This document shows, one piece after another, positions 52,099 to 61,593 of a DNA stretch of 64,000 bases; the first letter of the stretch is position 1, and each line of letters starts with the position of its first letter. This DNA comes from CALKWS01 sp051020515 (GTDB lineage Bacteria > Actinomycetota > Actinomycetes > Actinomycetales > Beutenbergiaceae), in NCBI RefSeq assembly GCF_051020515.1, contig NZ_CP194857.1:2604001-2668000 (forward strand), given 5' to 3'. The position numbers and the translations under genes were made by a program. A model generated the notes under the pieces. That model saw only the letters and a list, made by a program, of their open reading frames with translations. It was not told the DNA's origin and searched no databases.

Positions 52099-53199
52099 TC
52101 AGGTGAGGGTGCCGGTAGCGGCCTGGGCGCCCAGGGCCGCGCCGGTGACGCCCAGCCACAGCCCGACCCCGAGGACCATCGGGCGCGCCCCCGTCCGCCG
52201 CAGGCCCGCGATGTCGACGCCGGCCCCGACCGCGCTGAGCGCCACGGTGATGAAGAACGTGGTCGCGGTCGTGACCGGATCGTGCAGGGCTCCGGGCACC
52301 AGCCCCAGGCTGTTCGCCACGACCAGCAGCACGAACCCGGTCAGGAACCACGGCACCAGGCGCCACACCGGGGGCCGGCCGGCGTGAGCAACTGCGCCGT
52401 CCTGCGGGCCCGTCCCGCTCCCGCTCCGGCCGTTGTCCACCCGAGCCCACCGCGCCACCAGCACCGACAGGCCCAGCACGATCGGGATGATGGCCAGCGT
52501 CCGGGTCAGCTTCACCACCACCGCGGTGTCGGCGGCCTCGGGGCCGAACGCACTCGCCGCCGCCAGCACCGAGGAGGTGTCATTGACGGCGGCGCCCACG
52601 AGGATCCCGAACGCCTCCGGGCTCAACCCGGCCAGTTGACCCAGCACCGGGAAGGCCAGCACGGCGGCGATGTTGCAGGCGAAGACCGTCGAGAGCGCAT
52701 AAGCGACCTTGTCCGCCGTCGGGCGTAGTACCGGAGTGACCGCGGCGATGGCCGAGGCCCCGCAGATCGCCGTGCCCACCCCCAGCAGGGTGCGCAGATC
52801 GCGGTCCACACCGAGGGCTTGCCCGAGCAGCCACGCTCCGACCAGGGCTGCCACGATCACCGCGACCAGCACCGGCAGCGCTGCGACACCGGCGTCGGCA
52901 ACCTGCTCCCAGGACAGCTGTGCCCCGAGCAGGACCACCGCCACTTGTAGCACCCGGGAGCCGGACCACCGCAACCCCGGGGCCAACCGGTCACTGCGCC
53001 GGGGGCCGTCGGGGCCGCCGCGACGCCACCGGAGCAGGGCCACCGCCAGCCCGAGCAGCACCCCCAGCACGGGTGCACCGATCAGCGGGAGCAGCGGAGC
53101 GGCCACCGTGGCCACAGCGGCGAGCACGACGGCGAGGCCCAGGCCGGGCAGCATGGAGCGCCACCGCCGGCGCTCACCGAGGCGGGATGTGGCTGTCAA
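52099..53199 (-). CDS. YeiH/UPF0324-family membrane protein (putative sulfate exporter)
   Basis: A 366-residue membrane protein with about ten helices. The family label is TIGR00698; E. coli YeiH is a member and transport of anions such as sulfite or sulfate is only suggested for it. Typical blocks: GVGTAICGASAIAAVTPVL, FACNIAAVLAFPVLG, LVGAAVNDTSSVLAAASAFG, AVVVKLTRTLAIIPIVLGL. The likely start is TTG 53199, whose last bases overlap the upstream TGA (TTGA); ATG 53154 is an alternative that removes 15 charged residues. It is coupled to the proline-racemase-like gene. Confidence 0.83.
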   Translation of the reverse strand: MTATSRLGERRRWRSMLPGLGLAVVLAAVATVAAPLLPLIGAPVLGVLLGLAVALLRWRRGGPDGPRRSDRLAPGLRWSGSRVLQVAVVLLGAQLSWEQVADAGVAALPVLVAVIVAALVGAWLLGQALGVDRDLRTLLGVGTAICGASAIAAVTPVLRPTADKVAYALSTVFACNIAAVLAFPVLGQLAGLSPEAFGILVGAAVNDTSSVLAAASAFGPEAADTAVVVKLTRTLAIIPIVLGLSVLVARWARVDNGRSGSGTGPQDGAVAHAGRPPVWRLVPWFLTGFVLLVVANSLGLVPGALHDPVTTATTFFITVALSAVGAGVDIAGLRRTGARPMVLGVGLWLGVTGAALGAQAATGTLT

Positions 53200-54210
53200 C
53201 GCAGCACGAACCCGGGAACAAGGGGGTCGAGCGGATCGACCGTGAACGTACTGTCGCCGGTCCGGTAGGCCATCCCGGTCACCTCCGGCAGCACGGCCGG
53301 GTATCCGGCCACCTCGAGCCGGTCCACGATCCGGGCGGTGAAGCGGGAGTCGACGATGGAGGAGTGCACCAGCATCTCGCCGGCACCGAGTTCACCGGCA
53401 GCGGCCAGGGTGGCCAGACGCGCGGCGGTGCCCGATCCGCACGGGGAGCGGTCCAGTTCCCCGTCGGCGAAGATCGTGGCGTTGCGCTGGCGGATCTCGC
53501 CCGGCTCGGTGGCGGGCAACCGCTGGAACAAGATCGTCCCGTAGATCCCGCTGAGCCGGGGGTCCACGGGGTGGCGGGCCACCTCGGTCTCGTTCAGGGC
53601 CCACTTGATCTGCCGGCCGAGGGCGATCAGTTCCCCGGTGTGCTCCGGGTCGATCGAGAGGCCGACGGGTGGAGGCGTCCAGTTGGGCATAGATGGCACC
53701 GCCGTAGGAGACGTCGACGAGGAACTCACCGGCGCTGGTTCGCACCGGCACCGAGCTGGCCAGGACGTAGCCGGGCACGCTGAGGAAGTCCACCCCGATG
53801 ATCTGACCCTGCTCGGTGTGCACGCGTGCGGTGACCCGGCCGGAGGGTACGTCGATGACCACGTCGGTGGTGCCGGTTTCCGGGGCGCTGACCCGGCCGG
53901 TCCGCACCGCCCACACACCGAGGGCGATCGTGCCGTGCCCGCACGCGGTGGAGAAGCCGTCCTTGTGCCAGAACAACACCCCGAAGTGCGCGCCGTCGTC
54001 ATCGGGTGGGGTGATGAACCCGCCGTACATGTCGGCGTGCCCGCGCGGTTCGTGGCAGAGGATCTGGCGCACCCGGTCGGCCGGACCGTCCGACATCGCG
54101 TGCATGCGACGTTCGGCGACGGTGCGTCCGGGCAGGGGGGCACCAGGATCGGTGACGATCCGGAACGGTTCCCCGCCGGTGTGGTAATCCTCGGTGCGGT
54201 AGGTCTCCAT
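53196..54210 (-). CDS. proline racemase / 4-hydroxyproline epimerase family, one frame break
   Basis: About 337 residues after repair. PLP-independent epimerase using two cysteines. The first is in ACGHGTIALG and the second in RSPCGSGTAARL; with both present, racemase or hydroxyproline 2-epimerase is likelier than the dehydratase subgroup, where the second Cys is replaced. Start region METYRTEDYHTGGEPFRIV matches the family. An extra C in the CCC near 53683-53687 splits YAQLDAST from VGLSIDPEHTGEL. ATG 54210. No proline oxidase or hydroxyproline gene adjoins. Confidence 0.87.
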
Positions 54211-54233
54211 CAGGGCCTCTTGTGAGCACTGCG

Positions 54234-54854
54234 TCACGTCAGGATCGGCACCTGGAATGGGTAGGTGTAGATCTCCCGGCGGTTGGCCCGTACCGCGCCG
54301 AGGATGGAGAAGACCACCTGCGCGCCCACGGCCACCAACCAGATCACGATGCCCAGCGGGATCAGCACGATGGTGAAGAAGCAGATCCACCCGATGATGA
54401 TCGCGACCCACACGGTGATGTGGAAGTTGAACGCCGTGGCCGAAGCGTTGCGGACCAGCGGGCCGCGGTCGCGGAAGAACATCCAGATCAGCAGCGGGCC
54501 CAGCACGGACAGGAACCCGGCGCTGACCACGAAGGCGATGATGGGTGACAGGTGCGCCACGATCGCCAACGTGCGCTCATCGGAGCCGGCGCCCGGGTCG
54601 CTCGGCCGGCCGTCGTGCTGGTGGCCGCCGTAGTACCCGCCGCCCTGGCCGCCGGCGCCCTGGTACCCGCCGCCCTGGCCGCCGGCGCCCTGGTACCCGC
54701 CGACCGGTGGGCGGCCACCCTGGCCGGCAGCGCCCGGGTGCCCACCGACCGGTGGGCCGCCGGGGAGCGGGTTCTGCGGGTACTGGCCGCCCGGGTTCTG
54801 GGCGCCGGGGGAGTGCTCTCCCGGTCCTGGCGCATTCGGGTAGTCCTGGGACAT
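54234..54854 (-). CDS. DUF4870-domain membrane protein with Gly-rich N-terminus
   Basis: A 206-residue protein. The first 95 residues are low-complexity Gly, Pro and Gln with repeats of GYQGAGGQGG. The DUF4870 (Tic20-like) part has DERTLAIVAHLSPIIAFVVS, LGPLLIWMFFRDRGPLVRNA, AFNFHITVWVAIIIGW and IVIWLVAVGAQVVFSILGAV, four helices in all. ATG 54854 (MSQDYPNAPG) is the first start after GGAGGGCCC. Function unknown. The gene ends 24 bp before the racemase start and could be its upstream operon partner. Confidence 0.82.
   Translation of the reverse strand: MSQDYPNAPGPGEHSPGAQNPGGQYPQNPLPGGPPVGGHPGAAGQGGRPPVGGYQGAGGQGGGYQGAGGQGGGYYGGHQHDGRPSDPGAGSDERTLAIVAHLSPIIAFVVSAGFLSVLGPLLIWMFFRDRGPLVRNASATAFNFHITVWVAIIIGWICFFTIVLIPLGIVIWLVAVGAQVVFSILGAVRANRREIYTYPFQVPILT
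54641..54700. repeat. two perfect 30-bp tandem repeats in a coding region
   Basis: The 30-bp unit beginning CGCCCTGGCCGCCGGCGCCC occurs at 54641-54670 and 54671-54700 without a mismatch. Each unit codes for ten residues of the Gly-rich region of the DUF4870 protein, so copy number can change without shifting the frame. Confidence 0.8.
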
Positions 54855-54988
54855 GGGCCCTCCAACCGTTATGCCCCGGATGTGCCGGGGCGAAAGTGTG
54901 CGCTCAGCCTGACCGATCCTCGGTGCTGCTGTCGAGCCGCTCGCCCGGACGACGCGATTTCGTGTCATGGAACTCGGGCCGAGGGTCA

Positions 54989-54994
54989 TAGGAT
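54989..54994 (+). promoter_or_regulatory. -10 box, leaderless start
   Basis: TAGGAT is 6 nt before ATG 55001; no ribosome-binding site. The same hexamer precedes the ilv leader. Confidence 0.5.
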
Positions 54995-55000
54995 TCGGCC

Positions 55001-55633
55001 ATGGCCGACTCCGACCGTGCCGAGCAGCCCCCGGGCTCGGCTGGCGCTTCGCGGTCCCTGCCTAGCGAACGGGAGGCTCGGACGGCCGCCACCCACGCTG
55101 CCCGGGCGCTGGCGCTGGCGGTCCGGGTGCTGCGCTGGCCCTCACTGCTGCTGGCGCTGATCCCGGTGGTGCCGCTGGCCGGGCTGGTCTGGGTGATGGC
55201 CGGGCTGCGCCGCCCGGTGGGGCTGATCGTGGTGGGTGTGCTGATCGCGATCGGGCTGACGGTCGAGGTGGCCTTCGTGCTGCGTCGACGGGCCTATCTG
55301 CGTGCGGCGGCACAGCCGGAGCAACTCGCCGATGAGTTCCGGGCGCTGCTGCGCCCCGGTCTGCTCAGCAAGGACCTGCTGGAGAAGGTCCGCGACATCG
55401 CCGCACGCGGGGGTCTGTTGCTGCTGCGCCGGTTGCGGAGCCTGTGGGTCCTGGTGCGCCTGCCCGACCAGGTGATCGGCATTCTGGATGACTACCCCAG
55501 GGCCAGGTTGTTCATCCCGCCGACCCTGGGCACCAGCGGGCTTCGGGTGCTTGCGCAGGCCTACCTGAGTGCGCTGTCCTGGCTGGCGCTGATCCTGGTG
55601 CTCGCTCTGCGTGCTGCGGGCTACCTCACCTGA
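55001..55633 (+). CDS. hypothetical membrane protein
   Basis: 210 residues, function unknown. Hydrophobic segments: WPSLLLALIPVVPLAGLVWV, PVGLIVVGVLIAIGLTVEVAFV and, at the end, ALSWLALILVLALRAAGYL. The middle, about 100-180, is an amphipathic Leu/Arg-rich region (LLRPGLLSKDLLEKVRDIAA). No motifs are recognised. The start is leaderless; ATG 55001 is the first codon of the expected transcript. Confidence 0.7.
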   Translation: MADSDRAEQPPGSAGASRSLPSEREARTAATHAARALALAVRVLRWPSLLLALIPVVPLAGLVWVMAGLRRPVGLIVVGVLIAIGLTVEVAFVLRRRAYLRAAAQPEQLADEFRALLRPGLLSKDLLEKVRDIAARGGLLLLRRLRSLWVLVRLPDQVIGILDDYPRARLFIPPTLGTSGLRVLAQAYLSALSWLALILVLALRAAGYLT

Positions 55634-55682
55634 GCACGGCGGTTCCCGGCCTGACCAGGAGTTGACGCCGCTGCTGGCATGA

Positions 55683-55736
55683 GTCGATCTGCGGATGCGG
55701 CCGGCGTGGGTCGACCAGCGGATGCGGCCGGCGTCG
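55683..55736. repeat. 27-bp imperfect direct repeats downstream of a gene
   Basis: Copies at 55683-55709 and 55710-55736 share the 16-mer GCGGATGCGGCCGGCG, with flanking GTCGA; a more diverged third copy can be traced to about 55770. They lie in the 185-bp gap between two co-directional genes. Confidence 0.5.
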
Positions 55737-55818
55737 AGCCGCTGGTACAGCCGGCATGCGTCGACCGCAGGTCCGGCCCGCACTGCGCCCGCGCCCGCAC
55801 CTGCGGCATGATGGACCG

Positions 55819-56256
55819 ATGACGTCTGAGGCCGCGGTGGAACGTTTCTGGATACAGGCCCGCATCGAGGGAAACCTGAACCGGCTCGAGGTCGTGATCG
55901 GGCAGAACGTGCAGAACACGGTCCCGCCCCCGGTCTGGTCCACCTCCCCGGACCCGGCAACCGCCACCGCCGAGGTCGAGGAACTCCTCAGCAGCGGCAC
56001 CATGACCCAGGCGGTGCCGGTGGCGGACCTGACCAGTGCCGGGCAGCCGCCCGCGCAGGTGGGTGACCTGGGCATCGTGCTCGACGGCGAGGGAGAGCCC
56101 CGGGCGCTGGTGCGCACGGTGACCGTGGATGTGGCCGAGTCCCATCCGGACGTGCCCGATGCCGCCGCCGGCACCGTCCAGGTGGAGCATCTGGAGGTGC
56201 TCTACCCACGGCGCCGCAAGCGGCACGCACGCGAGAAGGTCGGGGCGGACCGGTGA
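55819..56256 (+). CDS. ASCH-domain protein (probable)
   Basis: 145 residues. VERFWIQARIEGNLNRLE at the start, the segment LLSSGTMTQAVPVADL, and VGDLGIVLDGEGEPRALVRT match the ASCH fold, which is thought to bind RNA or modified nucleosides. The usual family C-terminus is replaced by a basic tail (HLEVLYPRRRKRHAREK). ATG 55819 is 6 nt after CATGAT and lacks a ribosome site; the ATG-like codons upstream are not in frame with conserved sequence. The gene ends 13 nt before the flavin enzyme. Confidence 0.6.
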   Translation: MTSEAAVERFWIQARIEGNLNRLEVVIGQNVQNTVPPPVWSTSPDPATATAEVEELLSSGTMTQAVPVADLTSAGQPPAQVGDLGIVLDGEGEPRALVRTVTVDVAESHPDVPDAAAGTVQVEHLEVLYPRRRKRHAREKVGADR

Positions 56257-56269
56257 GCCGGGCGCGCAG

Positions 56270-57435
56270 ATGAGACCGGCCGGTGGCGCGCTCGACCACG
56301 ACGTGGTGGTGATCGGTGCCGGACTGGCCGGTGCGGCTACCGCGTGGCAGGCCGCCGGCCGCGGCCTGGACGTGCTGGTGCTGGAACAGTTCGGCCCCGA
56401 CCACGATCGCGGCTCCTCCCACGGCAGCGCCCGGATCGTGCGGCGGGCCTATGCCGATGCCCTCTACACACAGTTGACCGGCCGTGCCTTCGAGTTGTGG
56501 CGCGAGGCCGAGCTCGCTGCTGGGGCAACCCTGCTGAACCACCTCGGCGCCCTGGACTTCGGTCCGGACCGGCGGGTGGACCAGATCGTGGCGAACCTGT
56601 CCGGCGCCGGCGTGGCACACGAGGTGCTCAGCCCGACCGAGGCGACGCACCGCTGGCCGGGCATGGGGTCTTCGACACCCCGGTGGTGCATCACGCCGAG
56701 GCCGGCACCGTGGACGCCGAGACGGCGGTGACCACCTTCCTGGACCTGGCTCGAGGCCATGGCGCGCAGGTGCGGTTCGACCAGCCCGTGACCGATGTCA
56801 GCGTGGCGGGCAACCACGACAGCGCCACCGTCCGCCTGGGTGACCAGGAGATCCGAACTCGGGCCGTGGTCATCACGGCGGGGGCGTGGCTGCCGGACCT
56901 GACCAGGGGCATGGTGCTGGATCCGGTCCTCCCGGAGTTGTCGATCACCCAGGAGCAGACCTTTCACTTCCCGCGCGCCGACCCCTCCCAGCACCCGTGG
57001 CCCAGCACCATCCACGCCGCCGAGGGGTTCGAGATCTACCACCTCTCCGGCGGCCGCGACGGTGGCGCCGGCCTGGACCGCAAGGTCGCCGAGCACCATC
57101 ACGGCCGGCCCACCAGTGCCACCGGTCGTGACGGGCTCATCGATCCGGCCGGAACCGAACGCGTGCAGGCCTATGTCCGCCGATGGCTGCCCGGCCTGGA
57201 TCCCGAGCCGGCCAACGCCAGCACCTGCCTGTACACCACCACGCCGACCCAGAACTTCCTGGTCGACCGGATCGGACCGGTGGTGCTGTGCTCGGCCTGT
57301 TCGGGACACGGTGCCAAGTTCGCCCCGCTCATCGGAGAGTGGATGACGGCGCTGCTCACCGGGACCGGTCGGGTCCCCGAACGCTTCGCCCTGGCCGCCC
57401 ACGGCCCGGGAGCGAGGCGGAGCTGGTCGCTCTGA
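56270..57435 (+). CDS. FAD-dependent amine oxidase (monomeric sarcosine oxidase type), one frame break
   Basis: About 388 residues after repair. The Rossmann motif DVVVIGAGLAGAATAWQAAG and the family motif FGPDHDRGSSHGSARI (contacting FAD) are at the N-terminus. Then AETAVTTFLDLARGHGAQV, and the C-terminal STCLYTTTPTQNFLVDRIG and SACSGHGAKFAPLIGE, whose Cys is the site of covalent FAD in sarcosine oxidases. A G is missing from the run near 56665, splitting HRWPGM from VFDTPVVHHAEAG. ATG 56270. Substrates of the family are N-methyl amino acids; the exact one is unknown. Confidence 0.86.
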
Positions 57436-57523
57436 GACGCACCCGCTCGACCGCCGGACATCGGTGACGGAGCCAGGCGCTCAACTGGCGAGACGTTCCG
57501 TCCGAACCGTGGGACCGGTGCGC

Positions 57524-57529
57524 TACGGT
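57524..57529 (+). promoter_or_regulatory. -10 box of leuB, leaderless start
   Basis: TACGGT is 6 nt before ATG 57536. The intervening GGGGCC is too close and too GC-only to act as a good ribosome site. Confidence 0.45.
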
Positions 57530-57535
57530 GGGGCC

Positions 57536-58576
57536 ATGTCGCGCACTATCAAACTCGCTGTCATCGCCGGGGACGGAATCGGCCGGGACGTCACCGGCGA
57601 GGCCCGCAAGGTCCTGGACGCCGTACTGGCCGGAAGCGGTGTCACGGTGCAGGCAACCGAACTCGATCTGGGCGCGGGGCGCTGGCACGCCACCGGAGAG
57701 ACACTCACCGAGGCGGACCTGGAGACCATCAAGGCCCATGACGCCATCCTGCTCGGCGCCGTCGGGGACCCCTCGGTGCCCAGCGGTGTGCTGGAGCGGG
57801 GACTGTTGCTGCGGCTGCGGTTCGAGTTGGACCACTACGTGAACCTGCGCCCGGCCAAGATCTTCCCGGGCATCCCCTCGCCCCTGGCCGATCCGGGCCA
57901 GGTGGACTTCGTCGTCGTCCGGGAAGGAACCGAAGGTCCCTACGTCGGCAACGGCGGTTCGGTGCGCACCGGCACACCCCAGGAGATCGCCACCGAGGTC
58001 AGCGTGAACACCGCGTTCGGGGTGGAGCGGGTGGTCCGGGACGCCTTCGACCGCGCTCAGGCCCGGCCCCGCAAGAAGCTGACCCTGGTTCACAAGCACA
58101 ACGTGCTGGTGCACGCCGGGCACCTGTGGCGGCGCACCGTGGACGCCGTCGGGGCCGAGTGCCCCGAGGTGGCCGTGGACTACCTGCACGTGGACGCCGC
58201 GACCATCTTCATGGCCACCGACCCGGCCCGGTTCGACGTCATCGTCACCGACAACCTGTTCGGGGACATCATCACCGATCTGGCTGCGGCGATCGCCGGC
58301 GGGATCGGACTGGCTGCCTCGGGCAACATCAACCCCACCGGTGCCCACCCCTCGATGTTCGAGCCGGTGCACGGCTCGGCCCCCGACATCGCCGGGCAGG
58401 AGAAGGCCGACCCCACCGCGGCGGTGCTGTCGGTGGCGCTGATGCTGGCACACCTGGGCCTGGACGAACAGGCCGAGCGGATCGAGCAGGCGGTCGCCGC
58501 CGACATCGCCGAACGCAGCGGCGCCCGCTCGACCTCCGAGATCGGGGACGCCCTGGCGCAGCGCGTCCGCGCCTGA
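57536..58576 (+). CDS. leuB: 3-isopropylmalate dehydrogenase
   Basis: NAD-dependent oxidative decarboxylase of leucine synthesis. 346 residues, intact. Substrate and cofactor motifs: LAVIAGDGIGRDV, LLGAVGDPSVPSGVLERGLL, VVVREGTEGPYVGNGG, VTDNLFGDIITDLAAAIAGG and GAHPSMFEPVHGSAPDIAG. The hydrophobic substrate pocket LERGLLLRLRFELD supports isopropylmalate over isocitrate. In-frame codons upstream of 57536 are not conserved. ilvE follows 70 bp on. Confidence 0.95.
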   Translation: MSRTIKLAVIAGDGIGRDVTGEARKVLDAVLAGSGVTVQATELDLGAGRWHATGETLTEADLETIKAHDAILLGAVGDPSVPSGVLERGLLLRLRFELDHYVNLRPAKIFPGIPSPLADPGQVDFVVVREGTEGPYVGNGGSVRTGTPQEIATEVSVNTAFGVERVVRDAFDRAQARPRKKLTLVHKHNVLVHAGHLWRRTVDAVGAECPEVAVDYLHVDAATIFMATDPARFDVIVTDNLFGDIITDLAAAIAGGIGLAASGNINPTGAHPSMFEPVHGSAPDIAGQEKADPTAAVLSVALMLAHLGLDEQAERIEQAVAADIAERSGARSTSEIGDALAQRVRA

Positions 58577-58611
58577 TCCGCCAGTTGCTACCACCGCCCA
58601 GCCGTGGGGGG

Positions 58612-58617
58612 TAGCGT
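58612..58617 (+). promoter_or_regulatory. -10 box upstream of ilvE
   Basis: TAGCGT lies about 30 nt before ATG 58647, giving a short leader that contains GAAGGGG. Unlike the neighbouring leuB, this start has a normal ribosome site. Confidence 0.35.
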
Positions 58618-58646
58618 GATCCCATCACGACCGGCGAAGGGGCACG

Positions 58647-59749
58647 ATGAGTACCGAAACCACTGCGGCGCGACCTTCGAGGTGCGCCCCACCTCACATC
58701 CGCGCACGCAGACCGAGCGCGAGCAGGCCCTTGCCGACCTGAGCTTCGGCAAGGTGTTCACCGACCACATGGCCCGAGCGGTGTGGACGAAGGATGAGGG
58801 CTGGCACGACCACCGGGTGGAGGCCTACGGCCCGCTGAGCCTGGACCCGGCCACCGCCGTGCTGCACTACGCCCAGGAGATCTTCGAAGGGCTCAAGGCC
58901 TACCGGCACGCCGACGGCTCGGTGTGGACGTTCCGGCCCCACGCCAACGCCGCGCGCTTCGCCGCCAGCGCCCGGCGGCTGGCCCTGCCGGAACTGCGCG
59001 AGGCCGACTTCATCGGCTCGATCGAGGCGTTGGTGCGCACCGACACCGAGTGGGTGCCGGACTCCCCGGGCTCCTCGCTGTACCTGCGCCCGTTCATGTT
59101 CGCCTCCGAGTCGTTCCTGGGCGTGCGCCCGGCGCACCGCGTGGACTACCTCGTGATCGCCTCCCCGTCCGGGCCCTACTTCACCTCCGGCTTCAGCCCG
59201 GTCTCGATCTGGGTCACCACCGACTTCCATCGCTCCGGACCCGGGGGCACCGGCGCCGCGAAGTGCGGCGGCAACTACGCCGCCAGCCTGCTGCCCCAGC
59301 AGCAGGCCACGGACAACGGCTGCTCCCAGGTGTGCTTCCTGGACGCGGCCACCGGCACGTTGCTGGAGGAGTTGGGCGGGATGAACGTGTTCTTCGTCGA
59401 CGCGGACGGCGCCGTGCACACTCCCGAACTCACCGAGACCATCCTGGCGGGTGTCACCCGCTCCTCGGTACTGCGGATCATGGCCGACGACGGCCGCACC
59501 GTGTACGAGCGCCCGTTGCCGTTCGCCGAGATCGCCGAGCAGATCCGCAGCGGGCACATTGTGGAGGCCTTCGCCTGCGGGACCGCGGCGGTGGTCACCC
59601 CGATCGGCCAGTTCAAGGGCACCGGACTGGACCTGACGGTGGGCGACGGCGGGCCAGGTGCGGTCACCACCGGCCTGCACGCCAAACTCACCGACGTGCA
59701 GTACGGGCGAGCCGAGGACACCTACGGCTGGATGCACCGGCTGGCCTGA
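58647..59749 (+). CDS. ilvE: branched-chain amino-acid aminotransferase, one frame break near the start
   Basis: PLP enzyme of fold IV making the last step to Val, Ile and Leu. About 367 residues. The body is intact: GKVFTDHMARAVW, HYAQEIFEGLKAYRH, GGTGAAKCGGNYAASLLPQ (PLP Lys), FLDAATGTLLEELGGMNVFF. ATG 58647 has AAGGGG 5 nt upstream but reads MSTETTAARPSRC; one missing base near 58668-58671 would give MSTETTAAATFEVRPTSHP, the expected N-terminus in the main frame. Without that correction the main frame has only a distant start at 58604 lacking a ribosome site. Confidence 0.92.
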
Positions 59750-59777
59750 GCGCAACCGGCTGGCCTATGCCACCTCG

Positions 59778-61524
59778 TCAGGCCGCCTGGTCGTAGTCGG
59801 TGACCACGGACACGCTCAGCGGGAAGTCCACCGCGGTCTGCCCGAACATCAGCGTGCCGGCCGCCGTGGCTGCTGCCCGGACAGCCCCGGCGGCGGCCTC
59901 GGCCTGAGCCTGCGGTGCGTGCACGATGACCTCATCGTGCAAGAAGAAGACCAGGTGGGCACCGTCGCCATCGATGTCACCCTCGCCATCGGTATGGCCG
60001 TCGAGTTCGGACAGCCGACGACGGATCTCACCGAGCCAGCACAGCGCCCACTCCGCGGCGGTGCCCTGCACCACGAAGTTGCGGGTGAAGCGGCCCCACT
60101 CCCGGGTGCGGCTGCGGGCGCGGCGCTGTGCCTCGGCGTCGGCGTCGGCCTGGTTGGACTGCCGCTGCTGCTCCACCCACTCCGGGCCCGGGGCGGGACT
60201 GGTCCGTCCCAACCAGGTGTGCACCACGCCCCCGGCCTCCCCGGTCCGTGCGGCGGTCTCGACCACGTCGATCGCCCGGGGGTAGGCCCGGCGCAACCGG
60301 GGCATCAGGGCGCCGGAGTCCCCGGTGGTGCCGCCGTAGAGGGCACCGAGCATCCCCACTTTCGCCGCATCCCGGGTGGGCACGACCCCGGAGTCGACCA
60401 GGCCCTGGTAGAGGTCGCCCCCGCGACCGGCCCGGGCCAGGGCCTGGTCGCCGGCCATCGCGGCCAGCACGCGGGGTTCGATCTGGGCTGCGTCGGCCAC
60501 CACCAGGCGCCACCCGGCATCGGCTCGCAGGGCGCCGCGGACCTGCTTGGGCAATTGCAGTGCGCCCCCGCCGCTGGCGGCCCACCGGCCGGTCACCACC
60601 CCGCCGGGGACGTACTCGGGCCGGAACCGACCCTGGCGCCCGGCCGGGCCGTGTGGGTCGGGTGGGCTCACCCAGGCATCGAGCCACGCCCAGCCGTTGG
60701 CACTGAGCAGCCGGGCAAGTTTCTTGTACTCCAGCAGCGGTGCGATCACCGGATGGTCGATCCTGGCGAGTTCCCCCTTGCGGGTGGTGCGCACGTCCAG
60801 GCCCTGGGCGCGCAAGGCTCGCAGCACATCGGCGGGCGAGTCCGGGTTCAGTGCCGGGGTGTCCAGGTGGGTGCGGATCCGAACGGCCAGGTCCTCCAAC
60901 TTCGCCGGGCGCAGTCCCGGTCCCGGGCGGGGGGGGGCCGAGTGCGGCGGTGAGCAGTTCCTCGTGCACGGCCCGGTCCCACGGCACCCCGTCGGCCTGC
61001 ATCTCGGTCGCAATCAGGGCACCGACCGATTCAGCCGCCATCAGCAGCCGCAGCTTGCCCGGGGCCGGGTGAGCGCGGATGGCCTGGTCCTGCCGCGCGC
61101 GTTCAGCGTGTACCTGCGCCAGGGAGAACTCGTCGGCGCCGGTGGCGCCGAAGTGATCATCGAAGAGCCTCTCACCCTGGTCGGTGACCGAGGCCGCCAG
61201 GACTTCCACCGGTGTGTCCCAGGGGGAGTCGGGCCACTGTCGACCCGCTGGGGTGCGGCGCAGTATCGCGTGGCACAACCGCAGGTCCAGGCAGCGCCGC
61301 ACCCGCACACCGGCGGGGAGCATGACGGCGGCGGCCGCACGGGTGTCGGCCCAGATCCACCGGGGCGGGGTATGGGTGTGCTCGGACTCCAGCGCGGCCA
61401 CCCGCGCCGGCAGTTCGGCGAGGTCCAGTCGTTCCGGTTCGGCCCTGCCGTGGCCGGAATCGCTGCGGTGCTGCACCGACTGCACCATCGCCGTCGGCCC
61501 CTGCACCGCAACCGCGATCTCCAC
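59778..61524 (-). CDS. bifunctional 3'-5' exonuclease/DNA polymerase (family A), one frame break
   Basis: About 582 residues: an exonuclease-like N-terminal part and a family A polymerase, with no 5' nuclease domain. It is the stand-alone actinobacterial form rather than full PolA. Polymerase motifs: VVADAAQIEPRVLAAMAGDQ (motif A, first catalytic Asp), AAKVGMLGALYGG (O-helix region) and FFLHDEVIVHAP (motif C). A run of nine G at 60929-60937 is one too long: with eight, LLTAALGP runs into RPGPGLRPAKLEDLA. GTG 61524 lies 7 nt after TACAGT (leaderless). The real role, repair or otherwise, is uncertain. Confidence 0.87.
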
Positions 61525-61531
61525 CCGGCCT

Positions 61532-61537
61532 ACTGTA
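61532..61537 (-). promoter_or_regulatory. -10 box of the exonuclease/polymerase gene
   Basis: TACAGT on the minus strand, 7 nt before GTG 61524; leaderless. It shares a 69-bp intergenic region with the divergent promoter for the peptidase gene. Confidence 0.45.
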
Positions 61538-61557
61538 TCGAGGCGCCGGAAAACGTC

Positions 61558-61586
61558 TTGATCCCGGGTGCCGCCGTTCCTACGCT
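61558..61586 (+). promoter_or_regulatory. promoter of the DUF2268 gene, leaderless start
   Basis: TTGATC (61558-61563) and TACGCT (61581-61586) are exactly 17 bp apart, and ATG 61594 follows 7 nt later. This is the best-spaced -35/-10 pair seen in the window. Confidence 0.6.
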
Positions 61587-61593
61587 CTCGACC

